Below are positions 45,791 through 56,526 of a stretch of DNA of 64,000 bases, in pieces. Positions within the stretch are counted from its first letter, which is position 1. Each line of letters begins with the position of its first letter. The stretch spans positions 17,180,656 to 17,244,655 of the forward strand of contig CM034534.1 in the NCBI GenBank assembly GCA_020002185.1, given 5' to 3'. The notes under the pieces are model-generated. The model was given only the letters and a program-made list of their open reading frames with translations, was not told where the DNA came from and searched no databases. A program made the position numbers and the translations under genes. Source of the DNA: Paraescarpia echinospica. Taxonomy: Eukaryota > Annelida > Polychaeta > Sabellida > Siboglinidae.

Positions 45791-48349
45791 TTGTTTAATT
45801 ATCATGAGAAATGAAAATGTAATGTAAATTATTTGTGAAAATATAAAACAATGATAAAAAAGACTAATTTAAAAAAATGATATGTGGCATAAAAAATATA
45901 TAAGTCCTCATGATACATAGATAATTTAAACAAGTAAAATGCTGCTGTCACTGCATCAACAGATTGTTGTTGAAAACTGTGAAAAGGCTTTCAATACCAT
46001 TACTTCATCACAAACTTGTGTTGCACATAACAAGTACCTGGTGTATTTTGCAAGAACTCAGCTGACTGCCACTGACTATCAGCAACACAAAGACAATGAA
46101 ACCCTACCACTGCAACAATCCTGGATAATTAATGTATTTTTTTATGGACACTGCTAAATGTTATACTTGAATTGAATACAAATACCTTGTATTATTGACT
46201 TTTGATAAATGTGTTGTCACGTATAAAAATATCATACATGTCAGAGCCGTGCTAATTGTCACTTTTTTCTGGTATAGGTAGATGCAGATGTACAGCAAAA
46301 AGTCAGGAAGCTGGTATGCAGTACCATCAAAGACAGCGAAAACATACAGTGATGTCATCGATATCTAAACTGACGTAGTTCACCGAAGAATGCTCGACAC
46401 TGAACCTCTCTCACAGCGTTGAAAGTTGTTGTCCGAAGACTCATGCCATATCTGCCAGACCCTGGCACCCACCGTTCCATCATCAACTGCAGAGCTAGTC
46501 AGGCGTCACCACATTCTTATGTCGAGCAACCTGCATTCTACGTTGGTTTCCAGTCAGTCAAGCTAACTGACTGATCTGGAAGCCAGTGTACACCCCATCG
46601 GCACTGGGGAATCTGTCACGGATTCAACACGACACAATTGGGATCACTCGGTGGACATTCACATGACAAACTGTTAATATGCAGCATATTGCATGGCTGT
46701 AGAATCTTGTCCGAGATCCTGGTCATACAACTGCCCAGTATGCCATATTAACTTGGAGAGCTAGTAGTACTAAGCACACTAGTTCAATCTCCTGTAAAGA
46801 AAAGCATATATTCAGTAAAACAAAAACAGGCATCATAGTAGTGTTGGGAGTAAATAATTATGGAGTTGTTCATTGTCATAATCAGTAAATATAAAATAAT
46901 GTTTCATGTATGATCTGCAGCATTTCACAAGAAAAGAAGCAGCAAGAAATGTTCTACTACAGCTATTATGAACAGTCGGTGTTTACCGGGGTTGTTCCGG
47001 GTGGAGGAAGGGGGTGAGTTGATACAGCATGCAGACATTAGTGGAATATGCTATTTTTCAAAATGGTGAATTTTTTACTATTTTTCTTTACTATGTGTTC
47101 ATTGTCATTACATGAATTAAAAAATTTTCAATTTCATTACAGTGACGCTTGATCGTAGTCAATATTATAGACTGATTTGAATTCTGCTAATCAGTAAAAC
47201 ATCAGTAAAGTGCATTTATATTTTTTGTTTTGTTTTCAGTATACAAATTCATGTCAGTGTTTGTCATGTGTAACTACTACACATATTCATGTTTGACATT
47301 TTAAGCCTGAGGTTTAATGGTCAAGGTGAATGTTGGAAATGACAAAATGAGGTGTTATTGTGATGTTAACAGTGTATTTTCCTCGTCAAGTATTCATAGG
47401 TTAATAATATGTATGTCTACCTTCTTCATGAATGAATAATTTATTTTATAAATTTATTTCAGAGTCATCGCCATATGCTAAATACTTTTTAAAGGTATAT
47501 TAATATGTCTGTGTTGATACATTGGGTATAATATACAAGTGCAGAAGTCAACCTAGTTTTTCATGTCTAAGATGTTATTATTAAAATGTGTATCAAAATA
47601 AATGTATATTTAAATGTGCACATTAAAATTTGTTGATAATTTATACGTGATTGATTGTTATAAATTTGAAATTACCTGGATTGATCAAATGTGGCCCTCC
47701 CGCAGACTATGTATCCTCCCTGTGTCTGCATGGCCCGGGTGACCGCCTCTAGCCCCTCCTCTGCCTCCTCTCAGTTTCATTCATGGGTTGCAGTGTGGCA
47801 TCTAGTAATATAATAATTAAAGTGACGTATTATGTATTTATATATTGCTGTGGTGAGAATATATACATATATTGGTAAATACAGAATAATAGCTGGCATA
47901 TGTCAGTTGAAATATATCACAGGATACCAATTAATGCATTACATACACTATAACCAGGCATCAACAACCACAATGAAAATAAGTGCATGCATTTTCTTGT
48001 GTAATCTTTATATATATATATATATATATGGTGTACTCTAGCTGTATTGATATTTTATGTATTTACACGTTTACATTTATACATTGAAGAAAATCACCAT
48101 CATGGTTGTCATATAAAAATCTTAATTATTTTGCATAAAATACAATGTAAATCAACAATATTCTGCAGTAATAATATCTAAATGAGTCACAAAACAATGT
48201 TTTAATAATTATGATCACCAATATAATACTCCCCTGTTTGACGTTCTGTTGCACGAAATTACGGATGCTCCCTGACTAAGTTACTTGCACGATCAACAGG
48301 GGCCTGCTGCCAAAGCAATGTTTCTTGTCATTACGCACCTCACGCCATC
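45791..48349. other. Gene-poor AT-rich interval
   Basis: The 72-codon frame at 45939-46157 and others are short and without motif. GC-richer patches at 46370-46800 and 47695-47770 stand out from the AT-rich background and may be remnants of old insertions, but no family was recognised. A short (TA)n tract lies at about 48010-48030. Confidence 0.4.
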
Positions 48350-48355
48350 TACTCT

Positions 48356-49989
48356 CAGTGTTTCCCCTGGTATATAACAAGCGAGGCGGGCCGCCTCGCC
48401 GTTTTTCTATGCCGCCTTGCCCAAAATATGCCGAAATTGCCGCCTCGTAGCTATTTCATACGCCCATTTTGTTTCGTTCTTTCACGGTATATTCAGCGTC
48501 GGCGAGCGACGCGTAATGACACCACAAAGTCACTTATATTCCTGCAAAATCGCAGATTTGTAGCAACATCATTTAGCCGTCATTGGACAACGTGAAAGAT
48601 ATCACGTGTCAGTTGTCCAATCACTGAATATTCCTGCGGGATCCCCGGTGTCTCCAATGGTGACACCTTGCGGAGTTTCGACATACTAGAAAGCTAGACA
48701 TTCATGTAAAATGGCGCCCAAACGGTAACTATCTTGTGTTTTGGTTTATGACGGTGGTGGGAGTGAAAACCGTGCAGGCTGATGGCACTACGTCACTTTT
48801 CGACACTTGTGTCGAATGAATCCGGACTCTTTTGAAGCCCAAATAAAAACCGTGCATCCTAATCCTATTCACTAGTCGGCATTTGTATCGAATCCGGACC
48901 CTGTTGAAGCTCAGATAGCGACCCGGTTTGCGCTAGTCTGTGCCGCTGCGGCCGTGCGTTACTGCACATATATATATAGCAGCGTATGTCGATACAAACC
49001 ATGTTCTATGCGGTTTTGTTTTAGCAAAATAAGGAATGTGATTCGTAAGAAATCTTTGTGCTAAATATATAATACATATTCCGACAAAGTAGTGCAAACA
49101 AACTTTGGGAAAGGTGATTTGAGTGAAATACTTACGAATATAAAGTTCACATCTCATAAAAAATGCCTACTACCCAAAACCGTGTATACTAACGGGTTAT
49201 CAGTAACTTTGGTTAGACAATGATATGTTTGCACAGTAATTGGATGTACTAAACAAATTATACTGTTTTATAAAAAGGACACAGTTTGAGAAACATTCTT
49301 GCGATTAATAGAAACATACTTTTGTGGCATTCCAGAAATGACTGTTTTTAATTAATTGTATAGCATTCTAGCAAACAAATAAAATATGATCTTTTGAACA
49401 TAAACCACCAATTTACCATAATATTATGATATTAAAATAATTTAAAGGTGATGATGAAAGAGTCTTCAGATGATACCACTGGATGCTTCCCAGAGAAGTC
49501 GAGATGGTGTTCGACTGAACAGGTCTGCCAGGGAGTAAAGTGTAAAGCGCTTTGAGCAGTCCTGCGCTATATAAGAACTTACCGTTTACTTTTTGATTGA
49601 CTCTGTCAGCGAGGTAACAAGGCCTAGGGTTAGTGCAAGAAAACATAACCCTAACCAAGTACCAGTGGTCAAGTGGAAACCACACCTCTACTGAGTAGCA
49701 GTGGTAAAATGGAAACCACACCTCAACATGATGAAACAATCATGATTACTGACTTTTATCAATCATGATTACTACATTTACAAGTAGTGTCTTGTTGTTT
49801 TATATCTTCCCCTCTATATCCAAGAGTAAAGGTTAAAACATACCTCAGAATGCACCATTTTAAAGCTAGTTTTAAAAAAATCTCCGGGGGAGAATGCCCT
49901 CGGACACCTCTACCAACGCTTCGCGCCTCCGGCGATCGCGTACCCCATCCCTACCACCTCGCCCATCATTTCACCCAGGGGAAACACTG
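48356..49989. mobile_element. 1.6-kb hAT-like TIR element (non-autonomous)
   Basis: The left end is CAGTGTTTCCCCTGG (48356-48370) and the right end is its exact inverse (49975-49989). A GGCGAGGYGG-like block follows just inside both ends. CAGTG-type termini with a TTTCCC run are typical of hAT elements. The adjacent TACTCT is repeated on both sides (48350-48355 and 49990-49995). That is 6 bp rather than the usual 8, so either the TSD is imperfect or the superfamily call is wrong. An ATGGCGCCCAAACG followed by GTAACT at 48711 could be a relic first exon. No transposase remains. A SINE copy lies inside. Confidence 0.7.
49465..49595 (+). mobile_element. tRNA-SINE family copy 3 (tail), nested in the hAT-like element
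   Basis: It contains TGGATGCTTCCCAGAGAAGT, GGTCTGCCAGGGAGTAAAGT, GTAAAGCGCTTTGAGCAGTC and CGCTATATAAGAACTTACC, the best preserved tail of the three copies. The tRNA head is missing. Confidence 0.7.
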
Positions 49990-49995
49990 TACTCT

Positions 49996-51295
49996 CTATA
50001 TGTATTGTCGGAATAACATAGCTTAGTAACAAGATCCTGCGTTACCAAATACAATACATATCAAATATTATGCTCATTGACGTTGTCACTTTCTCAGACT
50101 CAGTCTCTGACTGAATCTCTGGCTGATATATGGTGACTGTCCGAGAGTCAGCCTCGAGACGTCGAATGTAGACTTTCGCAAGTTGCAATTCTCGTTGAAT
50201 TAATACACGGCTACGCGTTCTTGTTGCTAACTGCGATAGTGTAATACGTACCTTCGTACAACCTTTTTGGAATCGTCATCTTGATACGCCAAAGTACGTG
50301 TGTGTTGTTATTGTTTTCGCATGCGTGGGATGCCGATCTCGCGTAATAGCGCAGTAGGTCGACAGCTCAATTGGCTTTCACCAGCTATACCCGGTGTAAC
50401 GACAAATCTTTTTTTAGGATTATAAAAACAAGTACGCATTTTTTTATTAAACCGACTGTGAGCACTAGTTAAACTATTCACACATTACACATCTGGACAT
50501 AAAAGAACAGGATTGGCGATGGGCAAACGAACTGATTGTGCACCTTTAAACAAACGGTTATCTTGCTAATGCGTTCAAATTTCACACAGGGCAATGCCTT
50601 ATAAATCAAACCAACTGCAGGATGTAGTTCTTTTGTAGGTATCGTCACCTTTCTGCCTTCTCTTGTCTGATAAGTTCTTGCAGTATTCATAACATCGCTG
50701 TACCACGGCCCACCGATCCACCGTCAATTCCTGTTCTTACTTTATTATATGTTATCTCTAATGACGTCACGTCACGTCACATGTGACATATAATTATACG
50801 ACAATAAAGCATCATTCGATGCGGTATGCAATTAATGATAACCAGCTTACAGTCAGTTATAATTAACACTCACGGGCAGCACGTTAGCCTGACAGATGCG
50901 GTGGCGCCGTCTGGCGAATGCATATGAAACTTGTAATATCAATCATTTCGACTAGATGACGTCTTGGAGAAAACACGTTTTCTTTGTAGCAGTAAAAACA
51001 GGCCATGTAATGCGACAAGTGCTATTTATCGATGCCTGATTGTACAACAAAACAAATAGCGAAGATAGTAAATATGAAGCAACGCAATTATACATGGCAT
51101 GCCAAGTTACCTTTATTCCAATGTGATACAAGTACTTTGACGGATTTATGTGCTAATCGTCATTGGTGAAGATGAATAAAACGCAGCATACAATTGCTAT
51201 TCTCTTATCTAGTATTTTCCCATTTTAAGTAAATGATTTTTGTAACATTTATTTTGGTGTTGATCCCAAAACTATGCATGCATGCATTTCATAAA
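49996..51295. other. Gene-free interval
   Basis: No ORF with a recognisable domain was found. Near 50090-50160 GACTCAGTCTCTGACTGA-type words form short local repeats. This region is the left flank of the large transposon. Confidence 0.45.
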
Positions 51296-51301
51296 CAATC
51301 C
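51296..51301. repeat. Target-site duplication, left copy (CAATCC)
   Basis: CAATCC immediately precedes the TAC... terminus at 51302 and recurs exactly after the opposite terminus (61246-61251). A perfect 6-bp direct repeat abutting both inverted ends indicates a transposition event with a 6-bp staggered cut. Confidence 0.8.
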
Positions 51302-51480
51302 TACATTGGCTGGGAGAGGACATAGCAAATTTTTTTTTAAATATTATTTTACGGTGGCTGGGATAGGACATAGCAACATTAATTTTTTGGGAGAGGATAT
51401 AGCAAAAGTTTATTTTTTTCTTCGAAAAATATTTTTTATCTCGAGATCTCGTCGTTTTATCTCGAGATCTCGAGTTCTAA
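51302..51480. repeat. Left complex terminal region of the 9.94-kb transposon
   Basis: Three direct copies of a GGGAGAGGAYATAGCAA-like word lie at 51311-51329, 51359-51378 and 51388-51408. A TTCTTCGAAAAATATTTTTT segment follows, then a palindromic double box of two TCTCGAGATCTCG units at 51437-51475. The same modules occur inverted at 60988-61245. Repeated words at both ends are the expected form of transposase binding sites. Confidence 0.85.
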
Positions 51481-51530
51481 AAGCTAGGCTGATCAAGGGA
51501 CGAAAGCCAGCATGGATGCTACCGTAAAAA

Positions 51531-52329
51531 AGTCTTTTTGATCTTGGACTAAGTCAGTATGAAATACGGTGTGTTCTATCAAGAAGATTCAGCTGTAGTA
51601 TAAGTGTAAGACAGTTGAGGCGTGTTCTCGCCAGGTTGCAATTATATAGGCGGAATATTTTACTGATTTTGACGAAGTAGTTGATTTATCCGGAATCAGC
51701 TTGCAACCTCAGGGCAATTACACGGATATAGGTTCATGCATTTGAAGTGCATTACCAATGGACTTGTGGTCAGTAAAGAGACGGTCAGAATTCTTCTTGG
51801 TATTCTTGATCCGGAAGGCGTGGAACTACGAAGAGCGAGGAGGCTAGTTCGCCGTCGGTACAGTGTCAAAGGGCCGAATTACGTGTGGCACATGGATTCA
51901 TATGACAAACTTAAGCCGTTTGGAATCTGCATCAACGGTTGCATAGACGGCTGTTCAAGGTACATTTTGTGGCTGGAAGCATACAGAACAAGCAGTGACC
52001 CGGCAGTTATTGACGGACATTACATCAGAGCTGTTCTGAACTATAGCTGTTGTCCAAAGATTGTACGTGCAGATCGTGGTACGGAAAATGGACATGTCGA
52101 ACAAATGCAAACATTTCTTAGAGAGAATGACGAAGGCATTGAGGAGCGATCTTTCCAATACGGTCGTAGCACTGCCAACCAAAGAATTGAATCATGGTGG
52201 GGAATACTGCGAAAGGAGAATGCCAAGTATTGGATGGCACTATTCCATGAGCTACAATGCCAAGGTCATTTCGGCGGGGAAGAACTGAACAAGGAGTTAG
52301 TGAGATTCTGTTTTCTGGATTTGATACAA
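51531..52329 (+). pseudogene. Integrase-type DDE transposase, exon 1 (HTH and rve core)
   Basis: The N-terminal HTH part begins LGLSQYEIRCVLSRRF, then VRQLRRVLARLQLYRR. Two one-base frame breaks (near 51660 and 51683) precede a second HTH-like block, QLHGYRFMHLKC, and KETVRILLGILDPEGVE. From 51736 the frame is open for 198 codons: YSVKGPNYVWHMDSYDKLKP (first Asp, in HMD), INGCIDGCSRYILWLEAYRT, KIVRADRGTENGHVEQ (second Asp) and STANQRIESWWGILR (catalytic Glu). This is an rve-type core in IS3-like order. The donor at 52330 is GTAAGT after FLDLIQ. The true start is not identified because an upstream ATG is out of frame. Confidence 0.85.
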
Positions 52330-52720
52330 GTAAGTGAATTTAAATCATGGGTTTCAATTCTTATATATGTAGACCCTCTTTATAGGCCACTCTTCATACT
52401 GTAATTCTGTCACACCGTAATCACCCTCATCTCAATGATGAAGATACAAATGTACATGCAGCCAATGGTACAGTTTGTAAATATATATATATATATACCT
52501 AATTTTTATGCAAACAACAATGGTTGAATTTTGGTGCATACTTGGTACCCCAAGGATATTACTGAAGGTAATGTTGGAATTATACAAACTGTTCAGTATT
52601 GCGTCCCAAAATGCACGGTCATATTCAAAGAAATCCATATCCGACTATGATGCCTGTGTTAAAAAAATTATTTACTCTATTAATCGGGTCATAAAACAAA
52701 TAATCTTTTCTCTATTTCAG

Positions 52721-53046
52721 AATGGATTGTGTGAAGTATCTCGTCTTTGGAACATTCACAAGATCAGGAAATACAACAACATGAACCTTAATCACGGACG
52801 GCCGTTGATGATGTACAACATTCCCGAGTTGTTTGAAGCTGACGATTATCATCGTCCGGTGGACCACACCAACATCAGGATCTGCCAGGAGCATTATAGA
52901 TTTAAATCTGACTATCTGTTGAGGACATGTTTGAACTATGCTATATCTTGATGGAGGAGAATGGACTTGTTTTCCCAAGCAATCCACATGAGGCCATCCA
53001 TTTGTACAAAACTCTTAGAGACACCGTGAATGTAGCTCTAGCCTAA
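52721..53046 (+). pseudogene. Integrase-type transposase, exon 2 (C-terminal domain)
   Basis: After a polypyrimidine acceptor (TTTTCTCTATTTCAG) the frame continues in phase with exon 1: NGLCEVSRLWNIHKIRKYNN, then RPLMMYNIPELFEADDYHRP and ICQEHYRFKSDYLL. A one-base indel near 52920 shifts the frame. In the new frame MFELCYILMEENGLVFPSNP and HLYKTLRDTVNVALA lead to a TAA at 53044. Clear coding character on both sides of the shift shows it is a lesion, not the natural C-terminus. The intron is 391 bp. Confidence 0.8.
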
Positions 53047-53149
53047 AATTACACATTTTCGTGATGACGGTATGCAGAATTACTTCGGATATAAACCGGA
53101 GGTATTGAGTGAATTGTACAACATACACAGTACAGTGCCCAGGTAACAG

Positions 53150-53410
53150 ACATACTTTGGACTAATGTGGCTAAATTTTGTGTTAGCCCAATGTTGGCAC
53201 CACGACGGTCCAAAGGGTGGTTGACCCAACGATGGCCCCAGTTGTTATACCAGAATATATAGATGTATAATTACGTGTATTTGGTCAGTCGTTGAACCAA
53301 CGTTGGACTGGTGTTGGAACGTTAAACTCGTTTGACTTGAACATTGTTTTGATTACACAACGTTGGCCCAACAATTATCATCCAACGTCAATGGTATAAT
53401 GGCTGTCCCA
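53150..53410. repeat. Repeated CCAACGTTGG-type palindromic words
   Basis: AATGTTGGCACC, ACCCAACGATGGCCCCA, AACCAACGTTGGACTGGTGT, ACAACGTTGGCCCAACAAT and CATCCAACGTC cluster within 250 bp. They form short inverted and direct repeats around an AACGTTGG core. It may be a degenerate small element nested in the large transposon. Confidence 0.5.
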
Positions 53411-54075
53411 AAACGGTCTTGCTATTTGGATGTATACCGTGAAATACGCATTACACTGTGCTACCAAAACTAGTACATTTGTCGCTGTTTGTACTTTTTT
53501 GATCAATAAATTGATAACTGTTATTAACTTAAGTGTACTGATGTTAGACCCTACCAGCTAGCTATATCACAGCCTCACACACGTTTACCTATTTATTCTG
53601 GGTAAAGCAAAATTCAGTTGATAAATCTGCATGACTTAATCAAGAAGAGACCTGTCTAAAGTCTTTAGGATATGATATTTGGATGAAACGCTAATGTTGT
53701 CTCAGTTATGGAATATTCAAGACTTTCCGAAATCCAAGATTTATATAATGGTGTGTGTGTGCGTGTGTGTGTAGTGTAATTTTTCCGTATAAAAATGCTT
53801 TATCAATTTAACATAATGAAATTGTGCTTTGATTACTGATTAATTTTAGTGTGACACCCCTAGTATAAATTGAATGAATAAGGAAAAAGCAAACAATCAA
53901 TATTTATCGATTAACTGCTTTATTGATTATTGTTCAATTATGTGTACGTATAACACATTAAACAAACCCTAAATTACCAATTAATAATGCTTAAACTGAA
54001 ACTTCGGATTACGTTGGTAAGATGATTAACATTTTACCACACACCCGGAAGACTTTCATGTTTGGTTATATTCAA

Positions 54076-54206
54076 CTGCGCATGCCGTCCATTATAAAAG
54101 GCGAACGTAATTAAACGAAACGATTCCTGGGAGAGGACATAGCACAAAGTCATAGCAAAATCAGCGCATGCTGTCCACTGTAACATGCGAACATAATTAA
54201 ACGAAA
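54076..54206. repeat. 86-bp direct repeat holding an internal copy of the terminal motif
   Basis: GCGCATGCYGTCCAYT...GCGAACRTAATTAAACGAAAC occurs at 54078 and again 86 bp later at 54164. Between them lies CCTGGGAGAGGACATAGCA (54126-54144), matching the terminal motif of the transposon in the same orientation as the left end. Confidence 0.75.
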
Positions 54207-54389
54207 CTAAAACACTTATTGCCAGGCAGCACGTCCATATGGTCCATGGGCCCATATTATAAGGGCTGGCCTGTAGAATTCTACACTCGGGATCCATATG
54301 AGACCCATATGCCTATTTGTCAACTGCATGTCTCATTGCCGTGTTAAACACGCTGATGACGTTGTGCAGTAGCCCACATTTCGGTTCTA

Positions 54390-56256
54390 TTAACTGATAT
54401 TCATCACCCAAACATTATACTCGAGAATGCGATCAAAATCAGCACGGAAGTCTGGGTAGTTTTCGTAGTTGGTTGGCACCTCCAACACATTTCCACATGT
54501 ATGACCAATGGGCCGTTTCTCGAATTCTGACATGGTCACAAAGATGACTTGAATCCGTGAGCAAGAAAGTAAGTCACTCCCGGTGCAGAATCGCTGGAAG
54601 TCGCCGAGTTTCTTTTCTTAAAGTCCTCTGACATACGTCTGCAAAAATGTGGACACCGTCTTCTCTGATTCGGAAACCTCCGGGGGAAATTCAATGCACT
54701 TCACAACCTTCCTGTTGGTCGGAACTAATCCTTCGTATAGACGGTTTAGTTCTTCGAATTGAAGATGCCCCATCCTTGGCTGCAATACACTCCTCCAGCA
54801 CTCGATCACATACATCGGCGTTTGCACGAGTTCTTTATGGGCCATCTCGTCTATAATCATGGCAAAATTTGCTGCGGTTGCAGCCCGCTTGCAATTGTGG
54901 TTTTCAAGAAAGTCTTCAAGCTCTATTTCGTCAGCCTTCTTGAAGTTATCCAGTGCAACTCGGATAATATCTCGTTCGACAATGTCCACGTAGTGGAGAA
55001 ATTGTTCTCTAAATGTCAGAGAACGCCTTCCCGTACATAGCATGCTCAATAAGCGTTCGGGCCAGTGCGATCGGGATGTAGCCAAATTCCTTCCAGCCGA
55101 ACTAGATTATTCGCGCTACAGCTTTCCATTTGGACTCGTGAACATCGTGGCGCAAGTAAGGTACTTTCACGTCATTACCAAGAGTGTATCGGCTTTAGAA
55201 CTCCTCCCAGAACTCGGACAAACAGTCCTTTGCTACACCTTATCCAACGCCGGCTTCTAGTTCACCATTTGTGTCCTTGCGCCTTATCGATATATTATCA
55301 TTCAGAATGTCTGGATCTGAGAACGCTTCGGTAAGTTCATTGAGGGTATTTCCACGACTAATCACGAGGTGACGCAAATTTCGTGGTGTTGAATGGTCAG
55401 CAGGTTCGTGGGGAATAGTGACACTGGGGTTTCAAAATTCTCTAGCTTCGACTGGCCCGAATCGTATCTTGGAGTCTAATGAGGCATCGTGTGAAAAACT
55501 GACTTCCTCAATAAGGTCATCAACCGCTTGGCGTACATCAAGAGGAGGTGCGGTCTGACACTCTGCAGTGCTGCTACAGGTAGCGGTGTTTACAAAACGT
55601 GCAATGTTTTCAACAACGTCGGCAACCGAGGAGGACGATGCACATTCGGCAGATTTACCCTGGCAAGATAACCATGGAAGTGTAGGCAGAGGCGAGTCGA
55701 TTTCCTCCTCTGATTCACGAGGAGTAGTTCGAAGATAAAACCTTAGGAGTCTGATATGTGTATCTTTATATAGCTGACCAACGGTAATTTCTGCATCGAT
55801 CTCACATTCTTTGAAGTCAACTAGATCGAAATCGAATTTCGACCTAGGTCCTTTACTGGATTCTCCTCCTGGGAAAAACAAATATAATGCAATGGTAAGA
55901 AGGTCCTTTTTCTTTGCAGATTTTTCTACTCGCCTTGACCTGGTTCCTCCTCCTTTCTTCATTCGCACTGGCCTGTACGCACCGACATTCTCATCAAAAT
56001 GTAACCAGCCAATTTCGATTAGCCGATGCTTCTTTGCGGCATTCGAACTGCTGGCTTCCTCACTAGCACTTTCTGTTGATGCTTTAAATTTTTTCCGGAG
56101 CTTTTGCAGAAGTGTCGACTTCCTGGTTGGCTGGTTGTCTTCAACATGTCCGGCCAGTTTTCGTTTACAATAGTTGACCAATGCCACTCGATCTCCCACA
56201 CAGAGGTATTGGCCAAGCATCTCATCACTCATCAAAGTTATAGCGAATTCATCAAA
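54390..56256 (-). pseudogene. HECT-type ubiquitin-ligase-like gene, main exon
   Basis: The exon opens after acceptor CTTTATCATTTCAG with FDEFAITLMSDEMLGQYLCV, completing the SAM-like domain begun in the upstream exon. A basic linker follows, then VRMKKGGGTRSRRVEK, IALYLFFPGGESSKG and EITVGQLYKDTHIRLLRFYL. The HECT-like half includes RGNTLNELTEAFSDPDILND, VPYLRHDVHESKWKAVARII and FLHYVDIVERDII. The C-lobe reads RPIGHTCGNVLEVPTNYENY, with the Thr-Cys of a HECT active site. In-frame stops lie at 55432, 55240, 55195, 55102, 55009 and 54618, with one frameshift near 55000. It resembles the HECT-containing proteins (annotated G2E3-like) seen in fish and invertebrates. Non-functional as it stands. 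Confidence 0.8.
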
Positions 56257-56526
56257 CTGAAATGATAAAGAAATAAACAAAATCAAAATGGCGGCCGTTT
56301 TAAAGAAGTTCGGCGGCCATTTTGTAAATGGCTGTGATTTATTTTGATTATTTTTAGTGGCCAATGGGGTTCTCTTTTGGGCACTGTTCAACATTCAACT
56401 TACAACATGACAAAGCTGATCCCAATACACACACGCACGCACGCACGCACACACACACATATGAGCGAAGTAACGAAAAATGGAACACTTGCATAAAAAT
56501 TAGGAGCGAAAAATGTTCTTTCCTTT

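Noticed and set aside
46370..46800. GC-richer patch that might be an old coding fragment
   Set aside because: No frame of useful length and no recognisable motif in any of six frames.
55065..56173. Plus-strand frames opposite the HECT-like exon
   Set aside because: Antisense shadows; the minus strand carries the family motifs.
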